Notes: generated by a model from the sequence alone, not told the origin. A stretch of 64,000 nt of DNA from Gossypium raimondii (GCF_025698545.1 NC_068577.1:930001-994000); one strand, 5' to 3'. Positions 49,839 through 62,620 are shown, counted from the stretch's first letter. Numbers and translations: made by a program.

Positions 49839-50090
49839 CAGGGTGAAGCCAGAAAATTTTTAGAGAGGATCAATTCAAATTGTAATTTTATGATAGTAAA
49901 AATATAATTGCTTCATTTTAATAGCCTATATCTTTATGTTTTTAAAGGATTAAATCAAATTTTATCATTTTAGGGCTAACATATAATTTTATTTTTATTA
50001 ATTTAAAATTTTAAAATCTTAAAAAGTTAAATAAAAAATTTTTTATTTTAAAGGTACCGAGGACATAAAAGCCTATAAACTTTTATCTTT
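49839..50090. mobile_element. Decayed MITE related to 40567-40771
   Basis: Starts CAGGGTGAAGCCAGAAAATT and follows the 40567 copy ('taatagcctatat', 'taatttaaaattttaaaa', 'attttaaaggtaccgagga'). The right terminus has decayed, and no flank match was found. Confidence 0.6.
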
Positions 50091-50502
50091 TAGCTTAGTA
50101 TTTACATTTCTAATTAAGTAAAAAGTTGAATTATGTTAAATCAAATTCAAGCTTTTTTTTAATTATTTGCAATTGTTGTCAATCAATTTCTAGCTTTTGT
50201 CAATTTCAGAATCTATTATTTGCAATTGTTGTCAATCAATTTCAAAATTTATTCGTCTAAAAATTTAAAATTATTTAAATAATATATATTTTAAAATTTT
50301 CAAAAACATCGCATTCTATCCATAGATATACCTTCTCCATTTTTAACTGCAAAACCCTCTTTGCCAAAAGGGAAAAGAAAACACATTTTTTTGTAAATAT
50401 CTTGCATTTGGGCTCTTTTTACCTAAATTTTATAAAAAAAAATAAATTATTTATTTAAATAATACGTGTCTAGAATTATTTATCAAAATAATATAAAATA
50501 AA

Positions 50503-50628
50503 TAGGTGATGGCCTGATAGTCAAGGATCTTCATCGCCCTATGTGTGATCTAGGTTCGAGTCGCGCTAGTCGCGTTAGTTGTTCGGACTTTATCCTATTA
50601 TTGTAATTCACAAAAAAAAAAAGAAAAA
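50503..50628 (+). mobile_element. SINE with poly(A) tail and target duplication
   Basis: 'ggtgatggcctgatagtcaa' (A-box-like) is followed by a strong B box GGTTCGAGTC at about 50551, a GC-balanced body and an A-rich tail. The flanks are AAAATAAATAG before and AAAATGAATAG after (10/11), as expected for target-primed insertion. Unrelated in sequence to the other SINE family here. Not a tRNA gene: no cloverleaf or acceptor pairing is seen. Confidence 0.75.
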
Positions 50629-51031
50629 ATGAATAGATATCTTCTACGAAATTTGATTTGTCAATCTTTGGAGCACCATTCATATATCAATCTAATTTCG
50701 ACAATACTAGACATACATGTTCTCATATTAATTTGACCATTATAAAATGTGTGGCTGAAATGGATTTGAAAAAGTAAATTGAGTTACTAAAATCCTACAA
50801 AATTTCAAATTCTCCAAGATTTTTATCTAAATAAATAAATTCTTTTATAAAATTTTGAAAACCCTAATAGAAATGACATTACTCCTGCAAATCTCTTAGA
50901 CACACTCTCACTCTTCAAAAAAATAAAATAGATTTTTAATAATTAATAATTAAAATTGAATCACTTGAATTTGTAAATCTCTTATTCCAAAGAACTACAT
51001 AGTTTAATTCTTTGATAGGTCTAGTGAGATT

Positions 51032-53523
51032 TTTTTTTTGTGAAAAGAAACAAAATAGTTTAATTACATTATATTAAACTGAGCAAAAACACCACTTTAT
51101 TACAGTAAAGGATTGCTAGCATCTCCCTAGGAGGATCCTCGAATACCTGTAGGCCCTCTTTCTCATCCGAGGCCATTTTAGTTATATGGTCAGTATCTTG
51201 GTTATCCTCCCTTGAGACGTTTCCCAAACGTCATTCCCGACATGCATCAAAAGTTGTTGGATGCACCTGATCAAAGCAGAACTCGATGCTGCCATGGAGT
51301 GCCTTCGAGAACCTTGACCACCTCCAAGCAATCACTTTGAATTGTCACCCTTTGGTACCCGCAACCTTGAAGAGGAGCAAGACCATCCAGAATACCCCAT
51401 AATTCAGCATCAAAGACTGAACACTGCCCTAAATAACAATTGTACCCTAGAATCCAATTTCCATTTCTGTCACATAAAATTCCCCCAGCTGATGCAATTC
51501 CTGAGTCTATCTTAATGACACCATCAGTGTTTAATAGTACTCTTTAAGGGCTTTGAAACTTCCAAGCAATTTTCTAAGTTGCATCTTTTTTATTCCAAGA
51601 TCTCTCCCAAAACATCCAATACGCACTTTTAATGGAAAAGGAACCCGTTGAGGTACGAAGCCAGGCAATCCTATCAAGTCCAACTATAGGATGAAGAGGG
51701 GGAATACAAACAATTCTCTTTACAACATCTTCAGATAACCAAACACGAAATTAATCTAGATTCCAATAGCCCTCTTTTGTCACCATTTCATTAAGTATCC
51801 AATCCAAGACAAGATTAGCATGAGAGGGAATTTCCTATCGACTAGGCTAAATTATCTCGGAGTAGGGGCCAAACCTTAGAAAGGGCCCTCCAAAGAAACG
51901 AACATCGGGCTCGTGAAATATTTTCAGGCATATCCTCCTTCATACCATACTTCGAGTGTAAGACACGAACTCATAAGGTATTCGACTTTGAGGCTATATT
52001 ATAGCCAAGTTTCAACAGAATAGAGGTGTTTTGATCCTTCAACTGCCTAAAATCAAGACCACTACATGAGCGGGGTTGAAAAATAGATTCTCAACTGTAT
52101 AAAGCCATCTTCCTTCTACCATTCAAGGAACCCCAAATAAATTGTTGAACTATACACTTTATCTCCTCACCGAGTCCCTTAGGGATCATCATGGATTGCA
52201 TGCAATAACTAGGTATAGTCAAAAGGATTTATTGCACTAAAGTAACTCTACCGGCTAGAGATAATTGTCTGGCATCCCAACTTTACAACTAATTGCGAAC
52301 CTCTTTCACCACAAATCGCAAAGTGTTGTTAGTGACATTTTCATGAAAAAGAGGCACTCCCAGGTAAGTCTTAAGATTCTACACTCTTTGAAATTCGAGA
52401 AGAGCACTAATCAAATCTCCTAAAGCATCATCAACACTACTAGAGAAGAAAATGTTAGTATTTAAAGCATAAACTTGATAACCAAAAAAAGCATAAAAAA
52501 TTCCCTAATATTTCTTTTAAATAGATGAGCATGTTGCATGTTTGTTTTACAGAAAATGACCAAATCATCTGCAAAGAAGATGTGTGATACACTTCTTGCG
52601 CTATAAGGATATTACTAGTAATATTCCTTCCAGCAATAAATCTAGTCTGCTCCTGAGCAATAATCTTAGGAAAGATTATTTTAAAACAGTTAGCAATAAT
52701 TTTCATAATCAACTTGTATAAAACAGAGCACAGACTGATAAGGAAAAATTGAGAGAAACTTTCAAGACTTGAGACATTGGGAATAAGTACTAGCAACATA
52801 TTATTAAACTCTAGATCAATAGTTCCTCCAGCAAATATATTTTTAACCCGTTCATAAATTGCGCCACCAACTATTCCCCCTATTTATAAAAATGAAGGCT
52901 TGAAAAACATCACTGTTAGGGGCATTCAATGGAGTCATGTCAAATAGTGCCTTCTTAATTTTCTTATTAATAACCGCCTTACCCAAAAACTCAACATCAT
53001 AGGAGTCAAGGCGTGGAAATGAGCTAGGAGGTAGTCCCCTCATAGGTTTCAAGATATCACCATACAACTTTTGGAAGAAAATAACTACCTCATATTGAAG
53101 GATATCTGCAACATAGATCCAAACACCTTTTGTTGTTTCGCAGAGTAGTGATTCAGATTGAAGGATATCCACTATGATGTTGGAAGGTAACATTGGTATC
53201 GGGGCTTCATTCAAGGAAAAGCTTATGCGTACATCTCATATTCAATCTGGACCCTAGGGAGATGAGAATTCAAACTGTAAGAGGGTGATGTGATAACAGA
53301 ATTAATAGATGGCATTCCTTCAATTCATTTCCCTAATAGAGTCTATTGCTTGATTAAGAAGAGCATGGTCCATACAATGATCATTAAGTTATTGGAAAGA
53401 GCTGGTTTAGAATTTTCCAAGCAAGCAAAGTCCCAATTCCATAATTAACTCTCTTAGGACATGATCCTTGAAATACTTATCGTAAGCTGATAAGTATTTC
53501 GTTGTACTTCTAATTATTACTTG
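51032..53523 (-). mobile_element. LINE (L1-type) relic with RT and RNase H
   Basis: Minus-strand non-LTR retrotransposon, 5' part continuing after the LTR at 56660. RT remains at 52455-53214: FPRLDSYDVEFLGKAV, SLCSVLYKLIMKIIANCFK, KIIAQEQTRFIAGRNITSN and an intact catalytic FADDLVIF near 52562-52585. About 51170-51545 encodes an RNase H domain (LLNTDGVIKIDSGIASAGG, VFDAELWGILDGLAPLQG, VTIQSDCLEVVKVLEG), found in plant L1 elements. The 3' end is an A run (T run at 51032-51040). Stops and frameshifts throughout, and the endonuclease region is largely unrecognisable, so it is inactive. Confidence 0.85.
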
Positions 53524-53528
53524 GTCGG

Positions 53529-56500
53529 TGTAACACCCCTTACCCGTATCCAACACCGGAATAGGGTACGAGGCATTACCAAAACACATACACTTGTAAA
53601 CGTATTTAACCGAGTTATAAAATTTCATCAATATTAAAACTTTCAAAATAATTAACATGTTTCTATAACTTTTCACAATATATCCTCAAAATATTATAAT
53701 CATAATAATTAGGGCCTGCGAGACCCGATACATACTCATGCAATTTAATGCTTCATTTCCATTTCATTCAATTCGCAATTTCTCATGCTCATAATTTAAA
53801 TCATATCACTAGCAATTTCCATTTAATTCACGTACAATTCAATGACATCAAATTCAAAACTAATACGTATTTACCATTTAACTCAATGTTTATTGATTAT
53901 ACCATTCAATAACACATTTATGAAATTCTCAATTTAGCAATGAAAATATCACTTTAGTTTGAATAACAACATCGTCCTGATATAAATACACTACCACTTA
54001 TCCATTTACTTTAATTCTTTTGGGCCCATTTGTCACTTACCATCCTTAATCAAATTAGGGAACGGTCACGGAAAAATTGAGTACTTCACTTTCACTTTGC
54101 CATAGTATAACTATGGTCTTACATATGATCACTTATCACTTGTCCCTGATCAGATAAGTGTAGCCACCTATCACTTTGTTTCTTGATCAGATAAGTGTAG
54201 CCACTTATCACTTTGTTTCTTGATCAGATAAGTGTAGCCACTTATCACTTTGTCTCTTGATCAGATAAGTGTAGCTAAAGCTATCACTTATCACTTTGTC
54301 TCTTGATCAGATAAGCATAGCCGAAGCTATCACTTATCACTTTTCACTTGTCACTTGATCGATAAGTGTAGCCAAGCTATCACTTATCACTTTCCACTTG
54401 TCACTTGATCAGATAAGTGTAGCTGAAGCTATCACTTATCACTTTGTCACTTGATCAGATAAGTATAGCCGAAGCTATCACTTATCACTTTGTCACTTGA
54501 TCAGATAAGTATAGCCGAAGCTATCACTTATCACTTTGTCACTTGATCAGATAAGTATAGCCGAAGCTATTACTTATCACTTCTCACTTGTCACTTGATC
54601 AGATAAGTGTAGCTAAAGCTACCACTTATCACTTTGTCACTTGATCAGAAGTACTCAAATCCGGCGCTCCGCTCAATTTGATCATTTATTCATATATCAG
54701 GCTTACCAACATGTGTTAATTCATAAACCATTCATGGTATTATTTCATGCCAAATCATATACTGAATATACCATACACACATACTATGAAACTTTATTTT
54801 CACACATGAGCTTAAACCATGACCAATAATGCACAAAAATAAGCATCATTCATATTTCATCGTTTATGAGTTATAATCAAACATATGACCATTTATACAC
54901 GAATCATTCATATATTTCCCAATTTTCCTCCTCCTCCTCTCCATTCCACATCCTTAATGTGTATAACACACTTAAACAACATTAACCATAATTTCAATAT
55001 TCACTAACATGTATATTCAAAGCTGTTTATCCGAGTCAGAGTCACTAAATTATTTTTATCTGGAGCTACAGAGCTCCAAATTAAGATCCGTTAATTTTCC
55101 TGAAACTAGACTCACATATCTTCATACCATAAAATTTTCAGAATTTTGGTTCAGCCAAATAGTACAGTTTATTCTTTAAAGTTTCCCTGTTTCGCTGTCT
55201 GACAGTTCCGACCACTCTTCACTAAAAATTAATTATCTCATTGTACAGAATTCGGATAATATTTTATTTTGTTTCTCATAAAAATAGACGTATTAAGGAT
55301 TCTAACCATATAAATTATAACTCATAATCATTTTTTACAATTTTAATGATTTTTCAAAGTCAGAACAGGGAACCTGAATTCATTCTGACATTGTCTCACA
55401 AAATCTATTATATCTCATGATTTACAATTCCATTGCTCACACCATTTATTTTATAAGAAACTAGACTCAATAAGTTTTAGTTTCATATTTTATTCATCCT
55501 CTAATTCAATTTCTACAATTTTAGTGATTTTTCAAAGTTACACTACTGCTGCTGTCCAAAACTGCTTTAGTGCAAAATGTTGATTTCCATTTTGCCCCAA
55601 ATTTCACAGTTTATACAATTCGGTCCTTTCTCAATTAACCCCTCAATTAATCTAATTTTCTCAATTAATACTTTACCTAGACATTATAAGCTGTTAGACA
55701 ACTATTGGAATTCAGAATTTCCACATATAACTCTATCTTCAAACTCTTTTACTATTAGGTCCCAAACATTCACTTTCTATTCAATTCTTTCAATAAAATC
55801 AGCATATGAACAATTTAAAGCTCTAATTTCATGATAAATAATCATATAGTTCCAGCACATATTCATATAAACTTTCAACTTCTTTCATAAAATTAAAAAC
55901 TAATGAATTTAACAAGTGGGCCTAGTTGTAAAAGTCATAAAAATACAAAAATTTCAAGAAATAGTCAAGAATTGAACTTACTTGTAATAAAAATATGAAG
56001 AACCAGCTTGAAGAAGCCTTTCCATGGTGTTTTAGCTGATGAGAATTCAGAAAAATGAAGAGAAATCTAGATAATTCCACTTGGGTCCTAACTTTATTAA
56101 GCAAATTTTGTAATTTTCCAATTTTGCCCTTAATTCTCCTTACTTTCTTGCTGATTTCATGCCTCTGCCGTCCAGCCCAAATAGACCTTGGGTCTATTTG
56201 CCTTTTAAGCCCTCTTCCTTTTATCATTTAAGCTATTTAATCATTTCCCAAAATTTTGCATTTGTTACAATTTAGTCCTTTTTTGTTCAATTAATTATCG
56301 GAACTTTAAAATTTCTTAACGAAACTTTAATACTAACTTTTTAACACTCCATAAATATTTATAAAAATATTTATGGCTCAGTTTAAAATCCCCGAGGTCT
56401 TGATACCTCATTTTGATTCTAATTATTTTAATATTTATTTCTAGTGCACTATTCACTATTTCAAAAATTTTCCTAACTTCATATTTAACTTATACTTACT

Positions 56501-56654
56501 AAATTAATAATATTTTCTACCCATTTGTCGAATTTAGTGATCTCGAATCACCGTTCCGACACCTCTGAAAATTCAAGCCATTACATTTTTTTTTTCGTCA
56601 GATTTGTGGTCCTGAAACCACTGTTCCGACTAAGCCAGAAATCGGGCTATTACA
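53529..56654 (-). mobile_element. Solo LTR, 3126 bp, 5-bp duplication GTCGG
   Basis: Begins TGTAACACCCCTTACCCG and ends CGGGCTATTACA. The duplication GTCGG is exact at 53524-53528 and 56655-56659. It has no internal region. The last about 1.6 kb aligns by eye with the last 1.6 kb of 13229-16188 (for example 'aattaagatccgttaatttt', 'ttctgacattgtctcacaaa'). The middle is different and carries the tandem array at 54110-54655. The orientation is inferred as for the first LTR. Confidence 0.88.
54110..54655. repeat. Tandem repeat array inside the solo LTR
   Basis: About a dozen imperfect units of roughly 37-60 bp built from 'cacttatcactttgt', 'cacttgatcagataagt' and 'gtagccgaagctat'. The units are internally self-complementary ('acttatc'/'gataagt', and 'tgatca'), so the array could fold into serial hairpins. 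Not present in the first solo LTR. Confidence 0.9.
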
Positions 56655-56659
56655 GTCGG

Positions 56660-56830
56660 TGTACGCTTGCATCGTTAACAACTCAATCCAAAACTTTAAA
56701 GTTTTTTTTTATAAACAAATCGAGTGAGCTAGGAAGTAACACATTTGACTAAAGGAATGAGGAATCCTAGCAGCCCTTTTTGCTCTCCATGGTGGTGGTG
56801 TTGAACGCCTTAAAACATCAACTTTTCCAC
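56660..56830 (-). mobile_element. Continuation of the LINE relic beyond the LTR
   Basis: Joining across the LTR and one GTCGG copy gives a continuous sequence, as expected for a clean insertion into the LINE-derived DNA at 53.5 kb. No domain is readable here. The outer border is unknown. Confidence 0.45.
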
Positions 56831-57361
56831 CCCTAGTACACACCATTTTTTGAAAATATTTCGAAAGGATTTTAGAACATGGATGGAAATAGCAACAACA
56901 AACAACACAAGAGCCTTTTAACTAGATCTTTGTAGTTGAGTAAAATTAGGAAACTTCAAAACCATGGTAACAAAAGCCAAAATTTTTAGTATTTAAAGAA
57001 AGCTATGAATATCCCTCTAGATTAGGAATTTGCAAGTTTTTGTTTTCTATAAAAAAAATACTCTAACAATTGATTAAGTCTTAACTTAATTGACAACATT
57101 ACTAATGTGTAATTAAAATACGTGAGTTTAAGTATGCTTAAATATGTTTTTCTTTAATTTAAATGTTTAAAAAGTTATGGAAAAAAAAAATTTAAGACAA
57201 CAATGTCGGATTCAACCAAATCACTAATGAAGTGGTGTAATTGGTGCATGCATGCAATACCGGATTCTAAAATACATAATATATTCTAAAAAGAAATTGT
57301 AATATGCATGATTTCAGTGGGGATCCCACTTCAATGAGCAATTCCACACCATTGTCAATAA

Positions 57362-58310
57362 ATGGTTGAACCCCGCCGACTAATGGTAGAAAATATCGTC
57401 CAATTATTGGCAAAATTTTCTTTGAATATACCCTCACAATTTATGCATGCACCACCGACAACCCATTGGAAGGCCATTAGGAGACTTGTTCACTATTTGA
57501 AGCTCACACATTCATACCAACACTTAAAACATGTCACACCAAGCCATCATAAGTTCATGCATACTCTAAGGCTAATAGAGCAGGAATAAATAATTAAACC
57601 TCAACTTTTCTAATAAAATTTCAAATAGCAATAATGGTAAGATTAGTTATTATAATGGTGTGATTAATATCTTAATATGTTTGGATTCAAATAAAGATTA
57701 AGGAAGGGGCAAGCAGAGGCCCTAATCCCTCTAAAATAAAAATTGCTACTTTAATCTCCCTAAATTTATAAAATCTTAAATTACTATATGATAAAACTAT
57801 AATTTGACCCAAAAATGCTAAAATTTTGATTTGATCTTTCGAAAACCATAAAGATATAAATCAATATGATAATGAAATTACATTTTAGCTCTCATAAAAA
57901 TATATAATGTAATTTCGACTCCGAAAAGAATTACTATATGACACACGTCCTCTTACATTAACAACAATACCAATACCAACCAAATTTATACTCAATCGAC
58001 TGATTTGATTATCTTCAATATATAGTTTAATTTCCATTTGAATTTTTTTAAAAATTATAATATTGAATGATAATCATGATTTTTTTCCCCATAATCGTTC
58101 TGAACGAAACTATTATCTAAGTGCAATTGCTGAGTCACTAATCTTCTCAAATGAGTTGCGCATCCCATTGCAAAAGAACAAATTTTCACATATATTTTGT
58201 GACAACCTAGAAAGCACCAACTTGTGCCAAAATCCAGTGTTTCGTAGCTTAATGAAAACACATATACAGCTAATGACTTTGGTTTCGTAGCTGGCAGCCA
58301 CACTTGCAAA
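57362..58310 (+). mobile_element. Ty1/copia relic, interrupted
   Basis: The end of reverse transcriptase is at about 57380-57520 (SQFMHAPPTTHWKAIRRLVH, 'YLK'). RNase H is at about 58100-58290 (SLIFSNELRIPLQ, FCDNLESTNLCQNPVFRSLM). The two are separated by about 0.5 kb, including a decayed MITE at about 57697-57940 and a piece of SINE-like sequence at 57940-58010. Inactive; no LTRs seen. Confidence 0.75.
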
Positions 58311-59415
58311 AGCCTCTCTCAATCCAAGCTTTCGACTGTAATCTCCATGTCGACTAAAAGACTAGCAATCCCTAGCTATCTCATTTTCAGTAATTATGAA
58401 AACTTTTGTACTAAAAAATAGATTATATTTTACTTTTATTATTTAATAAATAAATAAATTAGTTATTGTACATTAAATTAAAGACTAAATTAATTTTTTG
58501 CATATAAAATTTTATTCATTTTTACTGTTAAAAATCAGTATGACTAATGAAATAACTATATAATTACACGAGACATACCACGTGTACCTCATGTTAACAT
58601 GCAAATACTAGTTTTTAACAATAGATGATGTGATTTTTAATAGAAATGCCAGTTTGCATTTTGATTTAACATTCAATGATTTTAAAATTTAGTCATTGTA
58701 CTTTTATTTTCAAGAATTTAATTAGTCCTTTTTCAAATTTTAAAATTCAAGTATAGTTGTTAACATTGTTAAATTTTTTAAAAATTGTTGATATGACATG
58801 ATGAAATAAAAAAACTCATTTAGTAGTCGTAAGTAAAAATAAAATTCTAATAAATCTAAATTTAACAAATAATAATAATAATATTAGCATTTGAAATGAA
58901 AGACTAAATTTATAGAAATAAAAACAAAAGATTAAATTTTAAATGTACAAGTAGTACAAAGCTTAGAGCAAATATATTAAATGTTGTAAAATAGACATGA
59001 AAGTTGTTTATCCTTTATTTATTAAACATGTAGGGTTAAAATGTGTTGTTACACTCATGGTACATTATCGGTACGGTCGGTGCGTACTGTTTCAGTCCTA
59101 AATCGGTGCCAAATAGTCTATGTTTCGTTTCAGTTAAAATTTTGTATTTTCTCACCGTTTTGGTGTGTTTCAAGTGGTTTCTGTCAATACCGACTTGTAT
59201 CAGTGTATACTGACCTGTACCAATTGGTACAAAATTTTAGTATTTTAAACCAACTTTTAATTTTTTTTTAAATTTAACCATTTTTATCCTTTCTATAATT
59301 ACATTTAAAATTAGTAGTGGTTACATTTCCTATGTGATGAAAGAATATTTTCATATTAAAATTATATTTAGAAAAACTTAATTGATGATTGAGTTATAGG
59401 TAAAATGATAAAATG

Positions 59416-61155
59416 TGGTAAAAGTATCATGGAGGTTCTTATATTAAGGGTCGGGTCGCATTTTATCTCTTCTACTCAAAATATAGATAAATTAGTACTT
59501 GTACATTAGATCAAAGAGTAAATCGGTCCTTCATTAAAATTTCATCCATTTTTTACGGTTAAAAATTGATCTTTATAAAAATAGTAAATGACAAAACATA
59601 ATTATATTAATATTCAATATTTTATTAAAAAACTTTTAAGTAATTTCAAATACCAAGTTATTTCGTTCATATATAGGTAAAAGTATCATAAATGTCTTTA
59701 TAGTAGGAGCCGAATTGCATTTTACTCCTTCTACTGAAAAAATGGGCAAATCAATCCCTATACGTTAGATTAAAGAACAAACTAGTCTTCCTATTAAAAA
59801 CCTCATATATTTTTACTATTAAAAACTGGACATTATACATCAATATAAGGTACACACATGGCACACTATGTGTTACTCTTTAGTTATTCTATCAGTTATG
59901 CCAATTTTTACAGTACAAATAGATAATATTTTTAATAAAAACGGCTAATTTACTTTTTAATTAAATGTACAGGAATTAATTTACTTATTTTGTAATAGAT
60001 AAACTACTGTCTACAAGCTTCATCTCTACAGCCTAAAACTAGATGCGTCCAAATGCGGTACGGACTGCACCAGAAACTAAACAGCATAGTTTCCAATTTA
60101 CTTATATATTATATGCAGCGTCCACATACATTGCATCCATATTACCTATACATATACATTGTTGATTAATTTTCTTAACCCGAATCGGTAAAAGTATTAT
60201 GAAGGTTATTATATTAAGAGTAAAATTATTTTTAATTCTTTCTACTTAAAAAATAGATAAATTAGTTCATACACATTAAATTAAATAATAAATTGGTTAT
60301 TTCTGTTAAAAATTCATCTATTTTTATTATTAAAATTGGTTTTTGTATGTCAGAATGAGGGATCCATTGCACATAACGTGTAACTTTCTGATTATTTTGT
60401 TAATAGAAAGAATGAGTTTGCTCTTTAATCTGATGTACTGGGACTAAATTTTTCATTTTTCGAGTAAAAGAGAAAAAATATAATTTGAGTCCTAGTACAG
60501 GGGGCTTCGTGGTATTTTTACCGATTGAATCTGCTATGAGCAATAGCCAATTTGTGTCTTCAGGACACGCAGTTTTCTTGCAAATTTCTAGCAAAAAATC
60601 GAGGAAGCAAAATCATTAACACAGCTAGTATTAGCGTATGGTTATTAGTCATTTGTTCAACATACACAAACTCCAGGAAATATGGCCAAAGAGTTGTTCA
60701 AGAAACGTCCTTTTACTACATTTTTATATATGCGTTAAACGATATTAATACTTGTAGGTCCAAATTACCAAATAATAAGTAGCTTTTGGCCATACTCAAA
60801 AATTCCCTGTTAATGAGAGCAGAAATGGTAAAAATACCACGGAGATCCTTATACTAGAAATTGAATTGTATTTTGTTTCCTCTACTCAAAACTAGCTAAA
60901 TTAATTTATGTACATTAAATCAAAAAGCATTTTGCTTGAATTATAGCCTCTCCATATCAGTATGAGGTATACATGCTACTATCTGATTGCTCCATCAATC
61001 ACATCAATACTTAATAGTAAAAATGGATGGAATTTATAACAAAATGGCTAGTTTGCTCTTTGATCTAATGTACAAAGACTAATTTATCTATTGTATGTAT
61101 AGAGAAGATAAAATGTAATCTAACTATTAATGCGAGTAACTTCATAATATATTTA
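59416..61155. repeat. Four foldback/MITE copies (GGTAAAARTACCATGG family)
   Basis: Copies at about 59416-59580 (left part only), 59677-60013, 60186-60523 (both ends: 'ggtaaaagtattatgaagg' and 'ggcttcgtggtatttttacc') and 60827-61155 ('ggtaaaaataccacggag' and 'ataatatatttacc'). Shared core phrases are 'acattagatcaaagag', 'tactgttaaaaactgg' and 'gctctttgatctaatgtaca', present in both orientations within one copy. Confidence 0.75.
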
Positions 61156-61612
61156 CCAAGCAAAAACTTATAAAAGGCTGCTAAAAAAATGGGTCAATTT
61201 TTTCTAGGAGAAAAAGAAAAGAAAAGAAGTTGAAGTAATATTTTGTTGGGTGGATTGACTTGAACGACGATGAGGAGGATAATGATGAATGTGCAATGTT
61301 AGAAAGCATAGTAGAGTGTCCCTACAAGCAAGTAAATAGTTTCATATATTCATGGGATGTGCAAAAACGCCATTTTTGTGGCATTATGTCAATATCATGA
61401 CAGCTAAGAACTAGCCTTCTTTTTGGTCATTGTTGGATGCTGAAGGTGATGAAAGCTGGTCGCCACCTCTTCTCACTGTATCCAACAATATCACAATTCA
61501 CACCTCTTTTGACTATTATACACTCTCACTTTTAACCTTTGCTCCCAAACTCTATTAGTCAAGCAAAATCTATGAGAAGTTTCTATGTTACGAGTAAGAT
61601 TGTATTTTTTTT

Positions 61613-62067
61613 GGGTTAACTATAAAAATAGTTATTTTTGTTTGTCTCAAATTACATTTTAGTCACTTATGTTTGAAATGTTACGTTTTAGTCACTTACG
61701 TTATTATTTTGTTACGAAATAGTCACTCTACCGTTAAGCTCCGTTACCTCCCTAGTGACAATCCTACGTGGCAGTCTAAATGGGTTTTAAATACCAACTT
61801 GGATGTCCAACTGGGTGAAAATAGTATTTTGAATCAAAATGAAAAAGAAAACTAAAATAAAAAAGGAGACGAACGGTTTTTCTTTTTCAGTTCAAGGTGT
61901 AATTAATTTAAAATATTCAATTAATTAAATATATTTAATTAAAAATCTATTCTCGTCTCAGTTGGACAGCTAAATTGGCATTTAAAACTCATTTAGACTG
62001 CCACGTAAGATTGCTATTAGGGAGGTAACGGAGTTAACGATAGAGTTACCATTTTTATAGTTTACCC
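61613..62067. mobile_element. Long-inverted-repeat element, 455 bp
   Basis: The outer ends GGGTTAACTATAAAAATAG and TTTTTATAGTTTACCC are inverted. Further in, 'ctccgttacctccctagtga' pairs with 'ttagggaggtaacggag', and 'cctacgtggcagtctaaatg' pairs with 'catttagactgccacgtaag'. The arms therefore pair for over 100 bp around an AT-rich loop. It has no coding capacity, and the target duplication is unclear. Confidence 0.8.
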
Positions 62068-62082
62068 TTTTCTTTTCTTTAC

Positions 62083-62620
62083 TTAAAAAAAGAGCAAATT
62101 AGTCTCTGAAAGTTGGATCAAAGAGCAAACATGTTCATCAATTTCTACTGTTAAAAACTAGTTTACTGACGAAATAACCAGACATTTACATGTATTGTGC
62201 CAAGGGCTAATTTTTAACCGTAAAAGTAGATGAAAATTTTAATAAAACCCATTTGCCCTTTAATCTAATATACAGAGACTAATTTGCTCTTTTTTCAAGT
62301 AGAATGGGTAAAATGTAATCGCACTCCTAATACAAGGATTATCATAGTAATTTTATCAAAATTTCGGTAGCTAATTTATTTTTGGTCAAAAGTAATACAT
62401 AAACTATCATTTTTGTCTTATTTACTTTTCCTCTAAAAATACAATACCAGCTAATAAGAACTCACACCAGTTTTTAACAATAGAATTGAATGAAATTTTT
62501 AATAGAAATGACCATTTTTTTATCTAACGAATAGGGATTAATTTAACTATTTCTTGAATAAAAGGGATAAAATATAATTTAACTGATAATATAGGACCTT
62601 CATGGTAGTTTTACCCATAT
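62083..62620. repeat. Two further foldback copies, partial
   Basis: About 62083-62357 (missing the left tip; ends 'cactcctaatacaaggatta') and about 62397-62620 (ends 'aggaccttcatggtagtttt'). Same family as 59416-61155 and 5140-5465. Confidence 0.65.

Larger units (their letters stand above)
49062..51030. other. Intergenic: repeats and one SINE, no gene
   Basis: Holds a foldback repeat at about 49555-49800 ('ggtttaatatatcattcgat' and 'gaataccaaatagtatatta'; same family as 2088 and 27646), a decayed MITE at 49839-50090, a reiterated phrase 'atttgcaattgttgtcaatc' at about 50160-50245, and the SINE at 50503-50628. The remainder is AT-rich. Confidence 0.6.

Noticed and set aside
50503..50575. Possible tRNA gene because of GGTTCGAGTC
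   Set aside because: No cloverleaf or acceptor pairing; it has an A-rich tail and flanking duplication, so SINE fits better.
54110..54655. Regularly spaced repeats resembling a CRISPR array
   Set aside because: Plant nuclear context, imperfect units of varying length with no unique spacers, and position inside a bordered LTR.
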